Positions 35,034 to 43,221 of a stretch of 64,000 bases of DNA are shown in pieces; position 1 is the stretch's first letter; each line of letters begins with the position of its first letter. The stretch lies in NCBI GenBank assembly GCA_937863685.1, contig CALMGM010000009.1, positions 1-64,000 on the forward strand, in the 5' to 3' direction. A program made the position numbers and the translations under genes. Below the pieces are notes generated by a model. It saw only the letters and a program-made list of their open reading frames with translations, had not been told where the DNA came from and did not search any database. Source of the DNA: an uncultured bacterium (GTDB lineage Bacteria; Edwardsbacteria; AC1; EtOH8).

Positions 35034-35819
35034 TTAATCCCGGTTTATCCCCAGCTTCTTATCCCGCTCCTGGTTCCACCTGACCCAGTCGTCCTGACTG
35101 TCCATGATGGGGTTGAAGTTGACAATATCGTAGGTCCCGTCGGGATGGATGGTGATCTCCATCTGGGCCTTTACGATCTGCACCCATTGCTCCATGGTGA
35201 CCTCGGTCGGTCCGGAGATCTCGTTTGGCCCTTCTATCTCGCCCTGCTTCCCGCCGGCCTTGGCCTTCTTTTGCTCCATGAACTTTACGATGGGCTTGTT
35301 GTCCACCGCCACCTCGCCGCTGTAAACCGCTATCTTGGTGGTCTTATCGTCTGATACCGCCATGCGGTAGACGGTGCCCCGCACCGCCGCCACCGCGGTG
35401 GGCGATTCCAGCTGGAACTTGGTCTTCTTGCTCATCTTGTTGACATTGGCCCATACCTTGCCGCTCCACACCTTGGCGGTGGCCGTCTGGGCTCCGTTCT
35501 TTTCCTTTTTGGCGTCAACGATGTCCAGCTTGGAGTTGGAGTCGATCCGGATGATGCTGCCGTCGGCAAAGCCGATCTCGGCCCGGGATTCCTCCTGGGT
35601 CTTGACCTTCTGGCCGGAGAGCAGGGTCTGGTTGAAGATGGCCTTGCCCCAGTCGTTCTTCATGGCCTTCTGGACCTGGACCTCGCCGGTATAGAAGGTG
35701 ATCTTGGCGATGGACGGGGTTTTGGCGACCAGCTGGCCGGACACCAGGCCCAGTGCTACCAAAGCGGCGATCAAAAAAAGCCAGATAACACTGCTGGAAA
35801 TGTTTTTGATGTGTTTCAT
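35034..35819 (-). CDS. FecR-domain protein
   Basis: The 261-aa protein has an N-terminal membrane/signal segment (SSSVIWLFLIAALVALGLVS). The FecR beta domain follows: FYTGEVQVQKA, GQKVKTQEESRAEIGFADGS, IIRIDSNSKLDIV, SPTAVAAVRGTVYRMAV, YSGEVAV. FecR domains often act as periplasmic sensors paired with anti-sigma factors or as ligand-binding beta-helices. No sigma factor is nearby, so here it is more likely a structural part of the CsgG/FlgT-like block. A 39-bp gap separates it from the next CsgG-like gene. Confidence 0.88.
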   Translation of the reverse strand: MKHIKNISSSVIWLFLIAALVALGLVSGQLVAKTPSIAKITFYTGEVQVQKAMKNDWGKAIFNQTLLSGQKVKTQEESRAEIGFADGSIIRIDSNSKLDIVDAKKEKNGAQTATAKVWSGKVWANVNKMSKKTKFQLESPTAVAAVRGTVYRMAVSDDKTTKIAVYSGEVAVDNKPIVKFMEQKKAKAGGKQGEIEGPNEISGPTEVTMEQWVQIVKAQMEITIHPDGTYDIVNFNPIMDSQDDWVRWNQERDKKLGINRD

Positions 35820-35858
35820 TATATCCTCCTAAATAGAACCTTAATAAATCGGGGAAAT

Positions 35859-36788
35859 CTATTTCTCCCTGATCGAATCCCCCACCTTAAGACCGGATCC
35901 GGTGACCACCTTGGCCTTGGCCATGGGATCCTTGACATCTATCACTTCAATGGTCCCGACCTTGCTCTCCTCGGAACCCAGGGACAGGCCGGTATCGGGA
36001 TCGATGATCTCCTCGCCCTGCGAAAAGACGTCGAACACGTCGCCCATCTTCACTCCTCCGGCCCCGCCCGGTTTGATATAGACCGTCTTGTCGGCATTCA
36101 CTTTGATTATCTTTCCGCTCCAGGGCAGCTTGTCCATGGCTCCGATGATCATCTCCACCACTTTGTTGACCGCCTTGCGGGTGGCCTTGCCGGACAGGGT
36201 CTCATCGAAGCGGGAATCGTTGGAGAAAGCGAAATCATCGGTGCCCACATCCAGGCCTTTCTTGCTCTCCTCCTCGGCAATGCCGTCGGCCGCCACGATC
36301 TCGCCGGTGGTGGTGTTGACCAGCCGGATATCCAGCCCCACCCGGGCAGTCTTGGTATCCACCCCCACCTTGTTGAGGCCGAACATGCCCTTGGATAACT
36401 TGCTTCCCACCGATCCGCCCACCGAGGATTGTTTTTCGCCGAACTCGTTGACGCTGCCCAGCACTATCAGTTCCACGCCCAGCAATTTCCCTATCTGGGC
36501 CGCGCTCTGGGGGGTTACCGCGCCGGTCAGCCCCAGGGACTGTTCCTTCATCACCTGCTCCAGCTGCTGGCGCTCGATGACCATGAACTTGCCTGATTTC
36601 ACCAGGGCGGTGGTCAGCATATCGGCCATCCCGGAGCCGATATGCCAGGCCCCGTGTCCGGTCTTATCCTCGAAGTCCACCACCGCCAGTCTTTTTTTCA
36701 GGCCGCCGGATTTCTCGGCCCGGGCGATGCCGGAAGTAAGCGCACAGACCATGGCAACAAAAACGAGGATCGCTGTGATTCTTTTCAT
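35859..36788 (-). CDS. CsgG-like periplasmic protein with FlgT_C-like end
   Basis: The 309-aa protein has a signal peptide ending near SGIARA (residue 24), no lipobox. The CsgG/TolB-N-like core reads RLAVVDFEDKTGHGAWHIGS, IERQQLEQVMKEQSLGLTGA, IGKLLGVELIVLGSVNEFG. The C-terminal part (KTVYIKPGGAGGVKMGDVFD, LKVGDSIREK) is the same FlgT_C-like beta domain found in its two paralogues. The start has AAGGAG upstream. It is 16 bp from the FlgT_N-like gene at 36805, so probably co-translated. Confidence 0.83.
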   Translation of the reverse strand: MKRITAILVFVAMVCALTSGIARAEKSGGLKKRLAVVDFEDKTGHGAWHIGSGMADMLTTALVKSGKFMVIERQQLEQVMKEQSLGLTGAVTPQSAAQIGKLLGVELIVLGSVNEFGEKQSSVGGSVGSKLSKGMFGLNKVGVDTKTARVGLDIRLVNTTTGEIVAADGIAEEESKKGLDVGTDDFAFSNDSRFDETLSGKATRKAVNKVVEMIIGAMDKLPWSGKIIKVNADKTVYIKPGGAGGVKMGDVFDVFSQGEEIIDPDTGLSLGSEESKVGTIEVIDVKDPMAKAKVVTGSGLKVGDSIREK

Positions 36789-36804
36789 GTATAATTCTCC
36801 TTTA

Positions 36805-37959
36805 TTATTTTCTGGGCACCAGTTTCAGGTTGATCTTGTTGGCGGTGCGGCTGATGATCCTGACCCTGAAATTTGGAAAGGTCTTGTAAAGCAGTTCCGA
36901 TGTCAGCTGGCCGCTGTTGAACTTGGTGTCCACCTCTATCAATCCGGTGCTTCCGGCCACCTCCCGCTCCGACACTCCCTTGATGCCGCGGATCTCGTAC
37001 TTCAGGATATTGACCAGGTCGGTGTACATCTGGTAATCGGTGATCCCGGTGACGTTGAGGGTGACGGTGTTAGAGCCCCGGGTGAACTTCTTGACGATCT
37101 CGTCGGCCAGGTAATCGGCCACCTTGTTGGAGGCCATTTCGATGGCCTTGGTGCCGCCGGCCACCTCGTCGATATGGACGGTCTTGTCGCTCTGGCTTTT
37201 GGAGACCAGCACCCGGCCGTCGTCGGTGTTGATGGCCTTGACCGAGATGGTGGCCTGCATGGATTTCATGCCTCCCAGCATGTCGCTGACCCCGGAGGCC
37301 TCCTTGGCGAAGGATTTGCCGGTGATGATCACCTCGGCCCCGGCCCGGTCGCCGATGAAGGCCGCCGCCTGATCGTCCCCCTGCATGGCCGCCAGGGCCT
37401 TGTCCTTGCGCATGTTGCGCTCTATGGTCTCCTGGTCCACGAACTCGAAACCCTTGTTGCGCATGCTCTCCATGATGGCGTTCTCGGCCACGTTGAGGTT
37501 GACGTCCAGCCCGCTGTATTGGGTCTGACCGATGTTCTGTTCGGTGATCAGAACCATCAGCCGGGGATTGCCGGCCCCCCTCAGGATGTCGCCGATGTCC
37601 TCCTTGATGGCCCCGGCCCTGACCTGGGCCTTGATCTTGACATTATAGGTCATCCCGTTGTCGGCCTCGCCCTCGCTGAGCACCGAGTAGGCCTTGACGT
37701 AGCCCTTGGCCTTGGCGTAGATGTTGTCCTCCACCGTCATGGCGTTCTCCACCACGGTGCTGGAGCTGACCACCGCACCGGTCACCTGCTCCACGGCGTT
37801 GCGCAGGGCGTCCTGAATGGCCACGTCGCGGGCCATGGCCTTGTCGTTATTCAATACCGATGCCGTGCCGTCGGTGGTGATCTCCCTCAGTTCGTCCTGG
37901 GCATATGACAGGGAGAAGGCCATGGCAACAGCAACGATGGTCAATAATAGCTTCCTCAT
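36805..37959 (-). CDS. FlgT_N-like periplasmic protein
   Basis: The 384-aa protein has a signal peptide (LLTIVAVAMAFSLSYAQ, cleavage near residue 20). The first ~110 mature residues match the FlgT N-terminal/LPP20 pattern: DGTASVLNNDKAMARDVAIQ, DALRNAVEQVTGAVVSSSTV, GYVKAYSVLSE, YNVKIKAQV. A central part (LMVLITEQNIG, GAEVIITGKSF) is reminiscent of a CsgG/TolB-N fold. The C-terminus (GSNTVTLNVTGITDYQMYTD) adds a small alpha/beta domain. In Vibrio FlgT these pieces sit in one H-ring protein. No flagellar gene is present here. GGGAGG precedes the start. Confidence 0.75.
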   Translation of the reverse strand: MRKLLLTIVAVAMAFSLSYAQDELREITTDGTASVLNNDKAMARDVAIQDALRNAVEQVTGAVVSSSTVVENAMTVEDNIYAKAKGYVKAYSVLSEGEADNGMTYNVKIKAQVRAGAIKEDIGDILRGAGNPRLMVLITEQNIGQTQYSGLDVNLNVAENAIMESMRNKGFEFVDQETIERNMRKDKALAAMQGDDQAAAFIGDRAGAEVIITGKSFAKEASGVSDMLGGMKSMQATISVKAINTDDGRVLVSKSQSDKTVHIDEVAGGTKAIEMASNKVADYLADEIVKKFTRGSNTVTLNVTGITDYQMYTDLVNILKYEIRGIKGVSEREVAGSTGLIEVDTKFNSGQLTSELLYKTFPNFRVRIISRTANKINLKLVPRK

Positions 37960-38000
37960 GCAGTGAACCTCCCAATGGATTAAACAGTGTCATAAATTAC

Positions 38001-38038
38001 GGGGAGAAGCAGGTTTGGTCCCCTTTTGCCTTCTCCCC
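38001..38038 (-). other. intergenic hairpin within the CsgG/FlgT-like block
   Basis: A 9-bp stem GGGGAGAAG / CTTCTCCCC with a 20-nt loop lies in the 102-bp gap downstream of the LPP20-like gene. It lacks a U-run, so it is more likely an mRNA-stability or processing structure than a terminator. Confidence 0.5.
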
Positions 38039-38061
38039 ATAATGATTTGGTTATCCGGAAT

Positions 38062-38895
38062 TTATTTGACGACGATGATCACCTTGCAGTTGTCATAGAT
38101 GTCGGTGTTGTCGGCGATCAGGGCCACCTTTTCGATGTCGCCGTCGGAGATGACCAGGTCGGCTTTGTTGAGGCCAGAGGAGCGGACGGCCATGATGATC
38201 AGCGGATTGGTGCCCACCTTCTCAACATTGCGGCGGGCTTCCTCCACACTCTTGGCATAGATGGCCACCCCGTTCTTGACGGCCGCTTCGCGGGGTACGA
38301 AATCCTGGCCGTAGACGCCCTCGCCGGTCTCGTCCAGCACGTTGGGGATCATGGCCGGAACGGCATCGGTTCCGGTGGCATCGATGATCAGGCCGGTGTA
38401 CTTTTCCGGCTCCTGGGAGTTGAAATCGGACGGCAGGCTGGCGTAGGTGGGGGTCTTGCCGCCCATGGTCTCGGGGAACAGGGCGTCGCCCACCTTCTGG
38501 TTAAGCAGCATCTCCATGTCGATCTCCACCGAACCGTCGGACATGTAGCGGGGCTTGGAGGTGAAACGGAAGTTCCGGACGATGCCCTCCACCCTGGTCT
38601 TGATGATGTCCGAGCTCATCATGGCGTTCTCCACCGTGGTCTCGGAGGTCAGCAGCACGCCGTTCAATGTCTCGATCATGTTGCGCATGGCGTCCAGCTG
38701 GGCGGCCCGCAGGGCGTTCTTGCGCTGGGCCGAGGGCGGCAGTTTGGGGTTGATGGCCCCGATGCCGGTGGATTTGACGGCCTGGGTGGTCCAGTCCACC
38801 ATTCCGGCGCCCTGCACCTGCTGTTCCACCTGGGCCAGGGCCAGCCCGGCCATGGCTATTAGAGCTACTGCGATTATGATTACCTTCTTGAACAT
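38062..38895 (-). CDS. LPP20/FlgT_N-like secreted protein
   Basis: The 277-aa protein has a signal peptide (IIIAVALIAMAGLALAQ, cleavage near residue 21). The sequence RAAQLDAMRNMIETLNGVLL, TTVENAMMSSDIIKTRVEGI and SDGSVEIDMEML is the LPP20 pattern, related to FlgT_N. The C-terminal half (GLIIDATGTDAVPAMIPNVL, REAAVKNGVAIYAKSVEEAR) is a second alpha/beta domain common in secreted LPP20 proteins. AAAAGGAG precedes the start. It lies between the PorV-like pair and the FlgT_N-like gene. Confidence 0.8.
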   Translation of the reverse strand: MFKKVIIIAVALIAMAGLALAQVEQQVQGAGMVDWTTQAVKSTGIGAINPKLPPSAQRKNALRAAQLDAMRNMIETLNGVLLTSETTVENAMMSSDIIKTRVEGIVRNFRFTSKPRYMSDGSVEIDMEMLLNQKVGDALFPETMGGKTPTYASLPSDFNSQEPEKYTGLIIDATGTDAVPAMIPNVLDETGEGVYGQDFVPREAAVKNGVAIYAKSVEEARRNVEKVGTNPLIIMAVRSSGLNKADLVISDGDIEKVALIADNTDIYDNCKVIIVVK

Positions 38896-38940
38896 TTCGG
38901 TCTCCTTTTATAAAATTCTTAAGCAGTCGTGTAGAAAATC

Positions 38941-40242
38941 TTAGAAATGAATGATGGCCGAGGCCATGATATTGTGAGTTTGCTCATCAGCTTTCCCGGT
39001 AAACTGGCCGATGTATGGATCGGCAATATCCACATCGGCATGATTGGCCATGGTGAATTCATAAGCCAGATCCAGCATTAGTTTGCCCATCACCAGGCCG
39101 AAACCGCCGGTGAAAACCTTGCCCACCACCTGGCTGGTGTCTGTCCCGTCCCCATACCAACCGGTATAAACTCTTGGATCGGTTCTAAAGCCCAACCGGA
39201 TTGGGAAGACGGCGGTGGTGCCGGACATAATGTATTCCATACCCACCCGGAACTGGTTGCAATCCTTGAAACCGGCATCCTCAGTATATCCCTCAGAAGA
39301 ATACTCAACACTTGAGTAAGGACGACGTTCAAAATCGGCGGCTATTGTAAACTTGTCGGTAGGTTTGAGAGCCACGCCAAAACCAAACATAAGCGGCATA
39401 GTTGTTTCGACCTCGGAGTAGGTTTCGCTATAGCTGCCGGTTGTAGTGTCCCAGTTGGTCCAACCGCTGCCGGTTAAATCCCATTCTTCGCTCTCAGAAG
39501 GTTCTTCTGTTAAGGTAAACGGTAATCTGAACATGGCACCGACATTAATTTTATTGAAAGTGCCCAAAAAACCGAAGTTCATATTAAACCCGGACAGATC
39601 CGATTCCATGGTGTAATTACGATAATCGGCAGTATAATCGGGATATGTCTCATTGGTTTCGGTTTTATATCCGTTGATCAGAATATTGCCGGCGGCGCCC
39701 ACCATGATCTGAGGAGTGAGTTGAATGGCCACTGCCGGGGAAATGGCATCCAATCCACCGGTGGCCGTTGTCTTATAGCTGTAACGAAGCGTGTCCGTAA
39801 GACCATAATATTCGCCCTCATCTTTTCTTACATAGCCCATATCTATCATTCTCTGATAGGCCACAGCAAAGACCAGGTTTTTATCGGCCATCTTGGTAGG
39901 CATAATAAAGCTGGCGAAGGCCGGGGCGATATGGCTGGACGATTCGTCCCAACTGTCGTTATATTCTGGATAATCGGCATAGGTCATATCTACGGTGACT
40001 TTCTGCATATTGAACAGGCCCACCACCGATGCTTCCATCTTGTCCAATTGGGCGATGCCGGCCGGATTCCAGCCCACTGCGGTGGCGTCATCGGCCACGC
40101 CGATAAAAGCTCCGCCCATGCCGCGGGCCCGGGCGCCGGTGCCCATGATGTTGAAGTCAACGCCGAACAGATCCGGCTGGGCATACGACAGTGAGCAGGC
40201 AGCCGTAAGTATTAGCATACTGATGATTGTCTTTTTGAACAT
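38941..40242 (-). CDS. PorV/UPF0164-like outer-membrane barrel, paralogue A
   Basis: The 433-aa protein has a signal peptide (ISMLILTAACSLSYAQ). The start of the mature part has the FadL/PorV-type hatch motif GTGARARGMGGAFIGVADDA and GWNPAGIAQL. The rest is antiparallel beta with an aromatic end (IMASAIIHF). PorV shuttles cargo in type IX secretion, and UPF0164 proteins are close relatives of unknown role. No other type IX gene is in the window. AAAAGGAG lies upstream, and the gap to its paralogue is 44 bp. Confidence 0.85.
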   Translation of the reverse strand: MFKKTIISMLILTAACSLSYAQPDLFGVDFNIMGTGARARGMGGAFIGVADDATAVGWNPAGIAQLDKMEASVVGLFNMQKVTVDMTYADYPEYNDSWDESSSHIAPAFASFIMPTKMADKNLVFAVAYQRMIDMGYVRKDEGEYYGLTDTLRYSYKTTATGGLDAISPAVAIQLTPQIMVGAAGNILINGYKTETNETYPDYTADYRNYTMESDLSGFNMNFGFLGTFNKINVGAMFRLPFTLTEEPSESEEWDLTGSGWTNWDTTTGSYSETYSEVETTMPLMFGFGVALKPTDKFTIAADFERRPYSSVEYSSEGYTEDAGFKDCNQFRVGMEYIMSGTTAVFPIRLGFRTDPRVYTGWYGDGTDTSQVVGKVFTGGFGLVMGKLMLDLAYEFTMANHADVDIADPYIGQFTGKADEQTHNIMASAIIHF

Positions 40243-40286
40243 CTATCAATCTCCTTTTATTATGTTCTGAGTATCACTAAAAAATG

Positions 40287-41582
40287 TTAGAAATGGAATA
40301 TGCAGGAAGCGAGCATGTTATGTGAAACGACCTTGTTTTCAATGGCACCAACCGTTCCATCGTAATAAAGGCCTTCGTCTTTGGCATTGGTAACGCCCAT
40401 TTCATAGGCCAGATCAAACCAAAGTTTGCCCATCTTCATACCAAAGCCGCCGGTGAATGCAACCCCGGAAACCTGGGTAGTATCGGAAGTCCAATTGTAA
40501 TCTGAACCCTCGGTCCAGGTTTGCTGGAAATCAGTGGATGGATTGGTTTTAAAGCCCAGTCTGACCGGAAAAACTGCATTGGGGCCTACAAACAGATACT
40601 CCAAACCTACTCTGAACTGATTAATGCTCATCCATTCGGCATCCATTGTCGTATCATGGACCGCTCCGCTCACGTCCTCCCAATAAAAAGTATATTCTGT
40701 GTTATCGTATCCTCGGTGCTCAAAATCAAAAGCCAAAGTAAGGTTTTCGGTTGGTCTTAAAGCAACACCGGTTCCAATCATTAGAGGCATAGTCCATTCT
40801 CTCTGGGGATCCGGCAGAGTCTCCTTGTAAGTGCCAGAGCCCGAAACATATGACCAACTCTCCTCCCATTTACCTGTCCGGGACATGGTAAATGGAAAAC
40901 GGAACGAAGCGCCGATGCTTAAATATTTGTTCAATGAAGCCAAAGCCCCGGCATTTAAATTGAAACCGGAAAAATCCATGGATTCTTCATAATTATAATA
41001 ATAAGCGCTGTTGTCATAGACGCGGTCCTGGGTCAGGGTGGCACCGTTTACCAGTATATTCGCCGCCAAACCTACAGAAAACTGGGGCACAATCTGAACG
41101 GCGATGGCCGGGGTTATGGCGTCAATACCGCCGGTGAACTTGTTCTCCTGCTCCCAATGGCCCGAAGCGCTGGTGCCGGTATCGCTGGTCACCTCGCCGA
41201 AATCGATCATACGCTGATAGGCCACCGCAAAAGTCAAATTTCTCTCAGCCATCTTAACGGGCAGCACCAGGCTGAAAAAGTTGAGCGCAATATGATTCGC
41301 AGAGAATTCGTGCTCTGCATTTTGTCCGATAAAATCCCAGTTTGTTGAATCTAGTGTGCCCTTGGTAACATTAAACAGACCCACCGCTGATGCTTCGGGC
41401 CTGTCCAACTGGGCCAAACCGGCCGGGTTCCAGGAAACGGCAGTGGCGTCATCGGCCACGCCGATAAAAGCCCCGCCCATGCCCTTGGCCCGGGCGCCCG
41501 CTCCGGATATGTTAAGATCCAAGGCAAAGCCGTTGGCAGAAACAACAATAGCAACTGCCAAAATCAAACCTAATTTGCGCAT
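40287..41582 (-). CDS. PorV/UPF0164-like outer-membrane barrel, paralogue B
   Basis: The 431-aa protein has a short signal peptide (LILAVAIVVSANGFA). It shares the hatch motif with its neighbour (SGAGARAKGMGGAFIGVADD, SWNPAGLAQLDRPEAS) and ends MLASCIFHF. Tandem duplication followed by loop divergence is the simplest reading: the N-terminal 60 residues are nearly the same while extracellular-loop regions differ. GGAGG lies 9 bases before the start. A 181-bp gap upstream holds a palindromic repeat, so a promoter may lie there. Confidence 0.85.
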   Translation of the reverse strand: MRKLGLILAVAIVVSANGFALDLNISGAGARAKGMGGAFIGVADDATAVSWNPAGLAQLDRPEASAVGLFNVTKGTLDSTNWDFIGQNAEHEFSANHIALNFFSLVLPVKMAERNLTFAVAYQRMIDFGEVTSDTGTSASGHWEQENKFTGGIDAITPAIAVQIVPQFSVGLAANILVNGATLTQDRVYDNSAYYYNYEESMDFSGFNLNAGALASLNKYLSIGASFRFPFTMSRTGKWEESWSYVSGSGTYKETLPDPQREWTMPLMIGTGVALRPTENLTLAFDFEHRGYDNTEYTFYWEDVSGAVHDTTMDAEWMSINQFRVGLEYLFVGPNAVFPVRLGFKTNPSTDFQQTWTEGSDYNWTSDTTQVSGVAFTGGFGMKMGKLWFDLAYEMGVTNAKDEGLYYDGTVGAIENKVVSHNMLASCIFHF

Positions 41583-41726
41583 TGATAGTTCCTCCGTTTT
41601 ATTATTAAAATTTGAATATTACCGATTTTGAGATAACTATTGACATGTTAAATGGAATGCTCCACCCCCCTTCGTGTACAAATTACAAACAGAGAATTAT
41701 TATCTTTATAGAAAAACCTCCCCATG

Positions 41727-41750
41727 TCCCCTCCTTGATCAAGGAGGGGA
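41727..41750. repeat. 24-bp perfect palindrome, copy 2
   Basis: It is identical to the palindrome at 18619-18642 (half-site TCCCCTCCTTGA). It lies 13 bp past the stop of the TPR-CsgG gene, where its transcript could act as a terminator-like hairpin. No long U-run follows on the minus strand. Confidence 0.85.
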
Positions 41751-41763
41751 TTTAAGGGGTGGT

Positions 41764-43110
41764 CTATTTCGCCACCACCTTATTGCCCACTGTAAAGGTC
41801 TGGCCCTGTTCCTTCTCCACCACCTGGGCCTCGGACATCTTGGCCTGGACCTCGGTCAGCAGCAATTCGCCAAGCTTGGTGACCTGTTTGCCCAGGATCT
41901 CCCCGGTCACCGGGTGGGTGATGGCCTCGCCCTCTTTGTAAACCACCATCTTCATGCCCTTGCGCATGCCCTTGGCCGAGCCCACGTCCAGCACGATGGT
42001 CGGCACGTCGGCCTTGATGACGTAGCCCTCCACCAGCGGCACGTCGTTGTATACCTGAATGGAGATGTCGGTGGCCATGTTCTTGACGTCCTGTAAGGAG
42101 TTCTTGGGGCTGTATGCGTCCTTGGCGGTGATGATCACCCCGGATTCGGTGTCGATCAGCCGGGCATCCATGCCCACCCCGGTCGGGGTGGATGATATGG
42201 AGCCGATCAGGATGGCGTCCACCCCGATCATCTTGCCCACCTTGACCGCCCGGTCGGGGTCTATGGCCCCGGTCATTCCCAGCTTCTGCTCGTTCATCAC
42301 CTTGTCGATCTGGGACCGTTCTATTATCTTGAACCTTTTCAGACTATACAGGGAGGTTATCATCTTGTCCTGGACGGTGCTGGAGATGGTGGCATCGCCG
42401 CCCTTGTTCTCGAACGGCAGCACGGCTATGGAAAGCCGGGAGCCTACCTGGGTAACTCTGGTAGGATCATAGGTCAGGGCCCCCACCGGCAGAGTGCCGA
42501 CGTCGCTGGACTTGCTGGTGGTCTTCTCGGCCTCCAGCCGGGCCAGACGCTCCCTTTCCGCGGCGATCCGCTTTTCTTCCATCGCCACCTTCTTGGAAGT
42601 GGCCTCATCGGTCTCCTTCTTCTGCCGTTCCAGGGCGGCGGATTGTTCCGCCAGACGTTTCTTTTCCCTCTCTATCTGCTCCCTCTCCATAGCCAGGCGT
42701 TTCTCCTCATCCCGGTCAACGTAAGAAGTGACGGTGGAGGCCGACGGAGCATCACCCCGCGACAGCTTGTCCAGATATTCCCGGGCCCTTTTGGAGGGGG
42801 CAAATGCCATGGAAAGTTCCAGGGATTTCTTGGCATTGGCCGCATCACCCAGGTTGAAATAGCAGATGCCCATCTCCCGGTGCGGGAAATAGTCCATGAA
42901 ATGCATCCCGTACATCCGAAACTGGGGTTTATCCTTGAATTCCAAAGATGCGGCGCTGCGGAACTCGTCAATGGCACGGTCCCAGCTGCCCATCTTCATG
43001 TACTTCTGGCCTTCCTCGTAGTAGTTATACCACTTGCCGCCGGCATATATTGTAGCTGGCAGGATCAGGGCCACAATCAATGACAAAACAAGCTTCCTGA
43101 AATTGAGCAT
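41764..43110 (-). CDS. CsgG-like protein with N-terminal TPR and coiled coil
   Basis: I start at ATG 43110 (MLNFRKLVLSLIVALILPAT), which has AAGGAG eight bases upstream, giving 448 aa. A signal peptide ends near IYAG. A TPR-like region follows (YYEEGQKYMKMGSWDRAIDE, EMGICYFNLGDAANAKKSLE), then a ~65-residue Arg/Glu coiled coil (EREQIEREKKRLAEQ...). Next is the CsgG/TolB-N-like domain (LSIAVLPFENKG, IIERSQIDKVMNEQKLGMTG, GKMIGVDAILIGSI) and the FlgT_C-like end (IVLDVGSAKGMRKGMKMVVY). It is the first gene of the eight-gene block, behind a sigma-70-like promoter. Confidence 0.85.
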   Translation of the reverse strand: MLNFRKLVLSLIVALILPATIYAGGKWYNYYEEGQKYMKMGSWDRAIDEFRSAASLEFKDKPQFRMYGMHFMDYFPHREMGICYFNLGDAANAKKSLELSMAFAPSKRAREYLDKLSRGDAPSASTVTSYVDRDEEKRLAMEREQIEREKKRLAEQSAALERQKKETDEATSKKVAMEEKRIAAERERLARLEAEKTTSKSSDVGTLPVGALTYDPTRVTQVGSRLSIAVLPFENKGGDATISSTVQDKMITSLYSLKRFKIIERSQIDKVMNEQKLGMTGAIDPDRAVKVGKMIGVDAILIGSISSTPTGVGMDARLIDTESGVIITAKDAYSPKNSLQDVKNMATDISIQVYNDVPLVEGYVIKADVPTIVLDVGSAKGMRKGMKMVVYKEGEAITHPVTGEILGKQVTKLGELLLTEVQAKMSEAQVVEKEQGQTFTVGNKVVAK

Positions 43111-43133
43111 TCTTTTACTCCTTCTTTTCGAAA

Positions 43134-43162
43134 ATGTTCTCATAATTGGGGGGCAAAGTCAA
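43134..43162 (-). promoter_or_regulatory. candidate sigma-70-type promoter for the CsgG/FlgT-like block
   Basis: On the minus strand TTGACT (43157-43162) is followed after exactly 17 bp by GAACAT (43134-43139). The -35 is good; the -10 matches three of six consensus bases. It lies 24 bp before the first gene of the block in an AT-rich gap after purF. Confidence 0.35.
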
Positions 43163-43221
43163 GATTTTTTTAAAATAAATTTATTTTTTAACCCTTTGAT
43201 CTGGCATGGAATATAAAAAAA

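Noticed and set aside
36088-37908. 606-codon open frame on the plus strand
   Set aside because: It is antisense to the CsgG-like and FlgT_N-like genes at 35859-37959, with repetitive GDGLHGFHA-like composition and no signal or domain.
33662-43110. Curli operon
   Set aside because: CsgG-like proteins are present, but no CsgA/B repeats, CsgE or CsgF are found, and the FecR, LPP20-like and PorV-like genes do not belong to curli systems.
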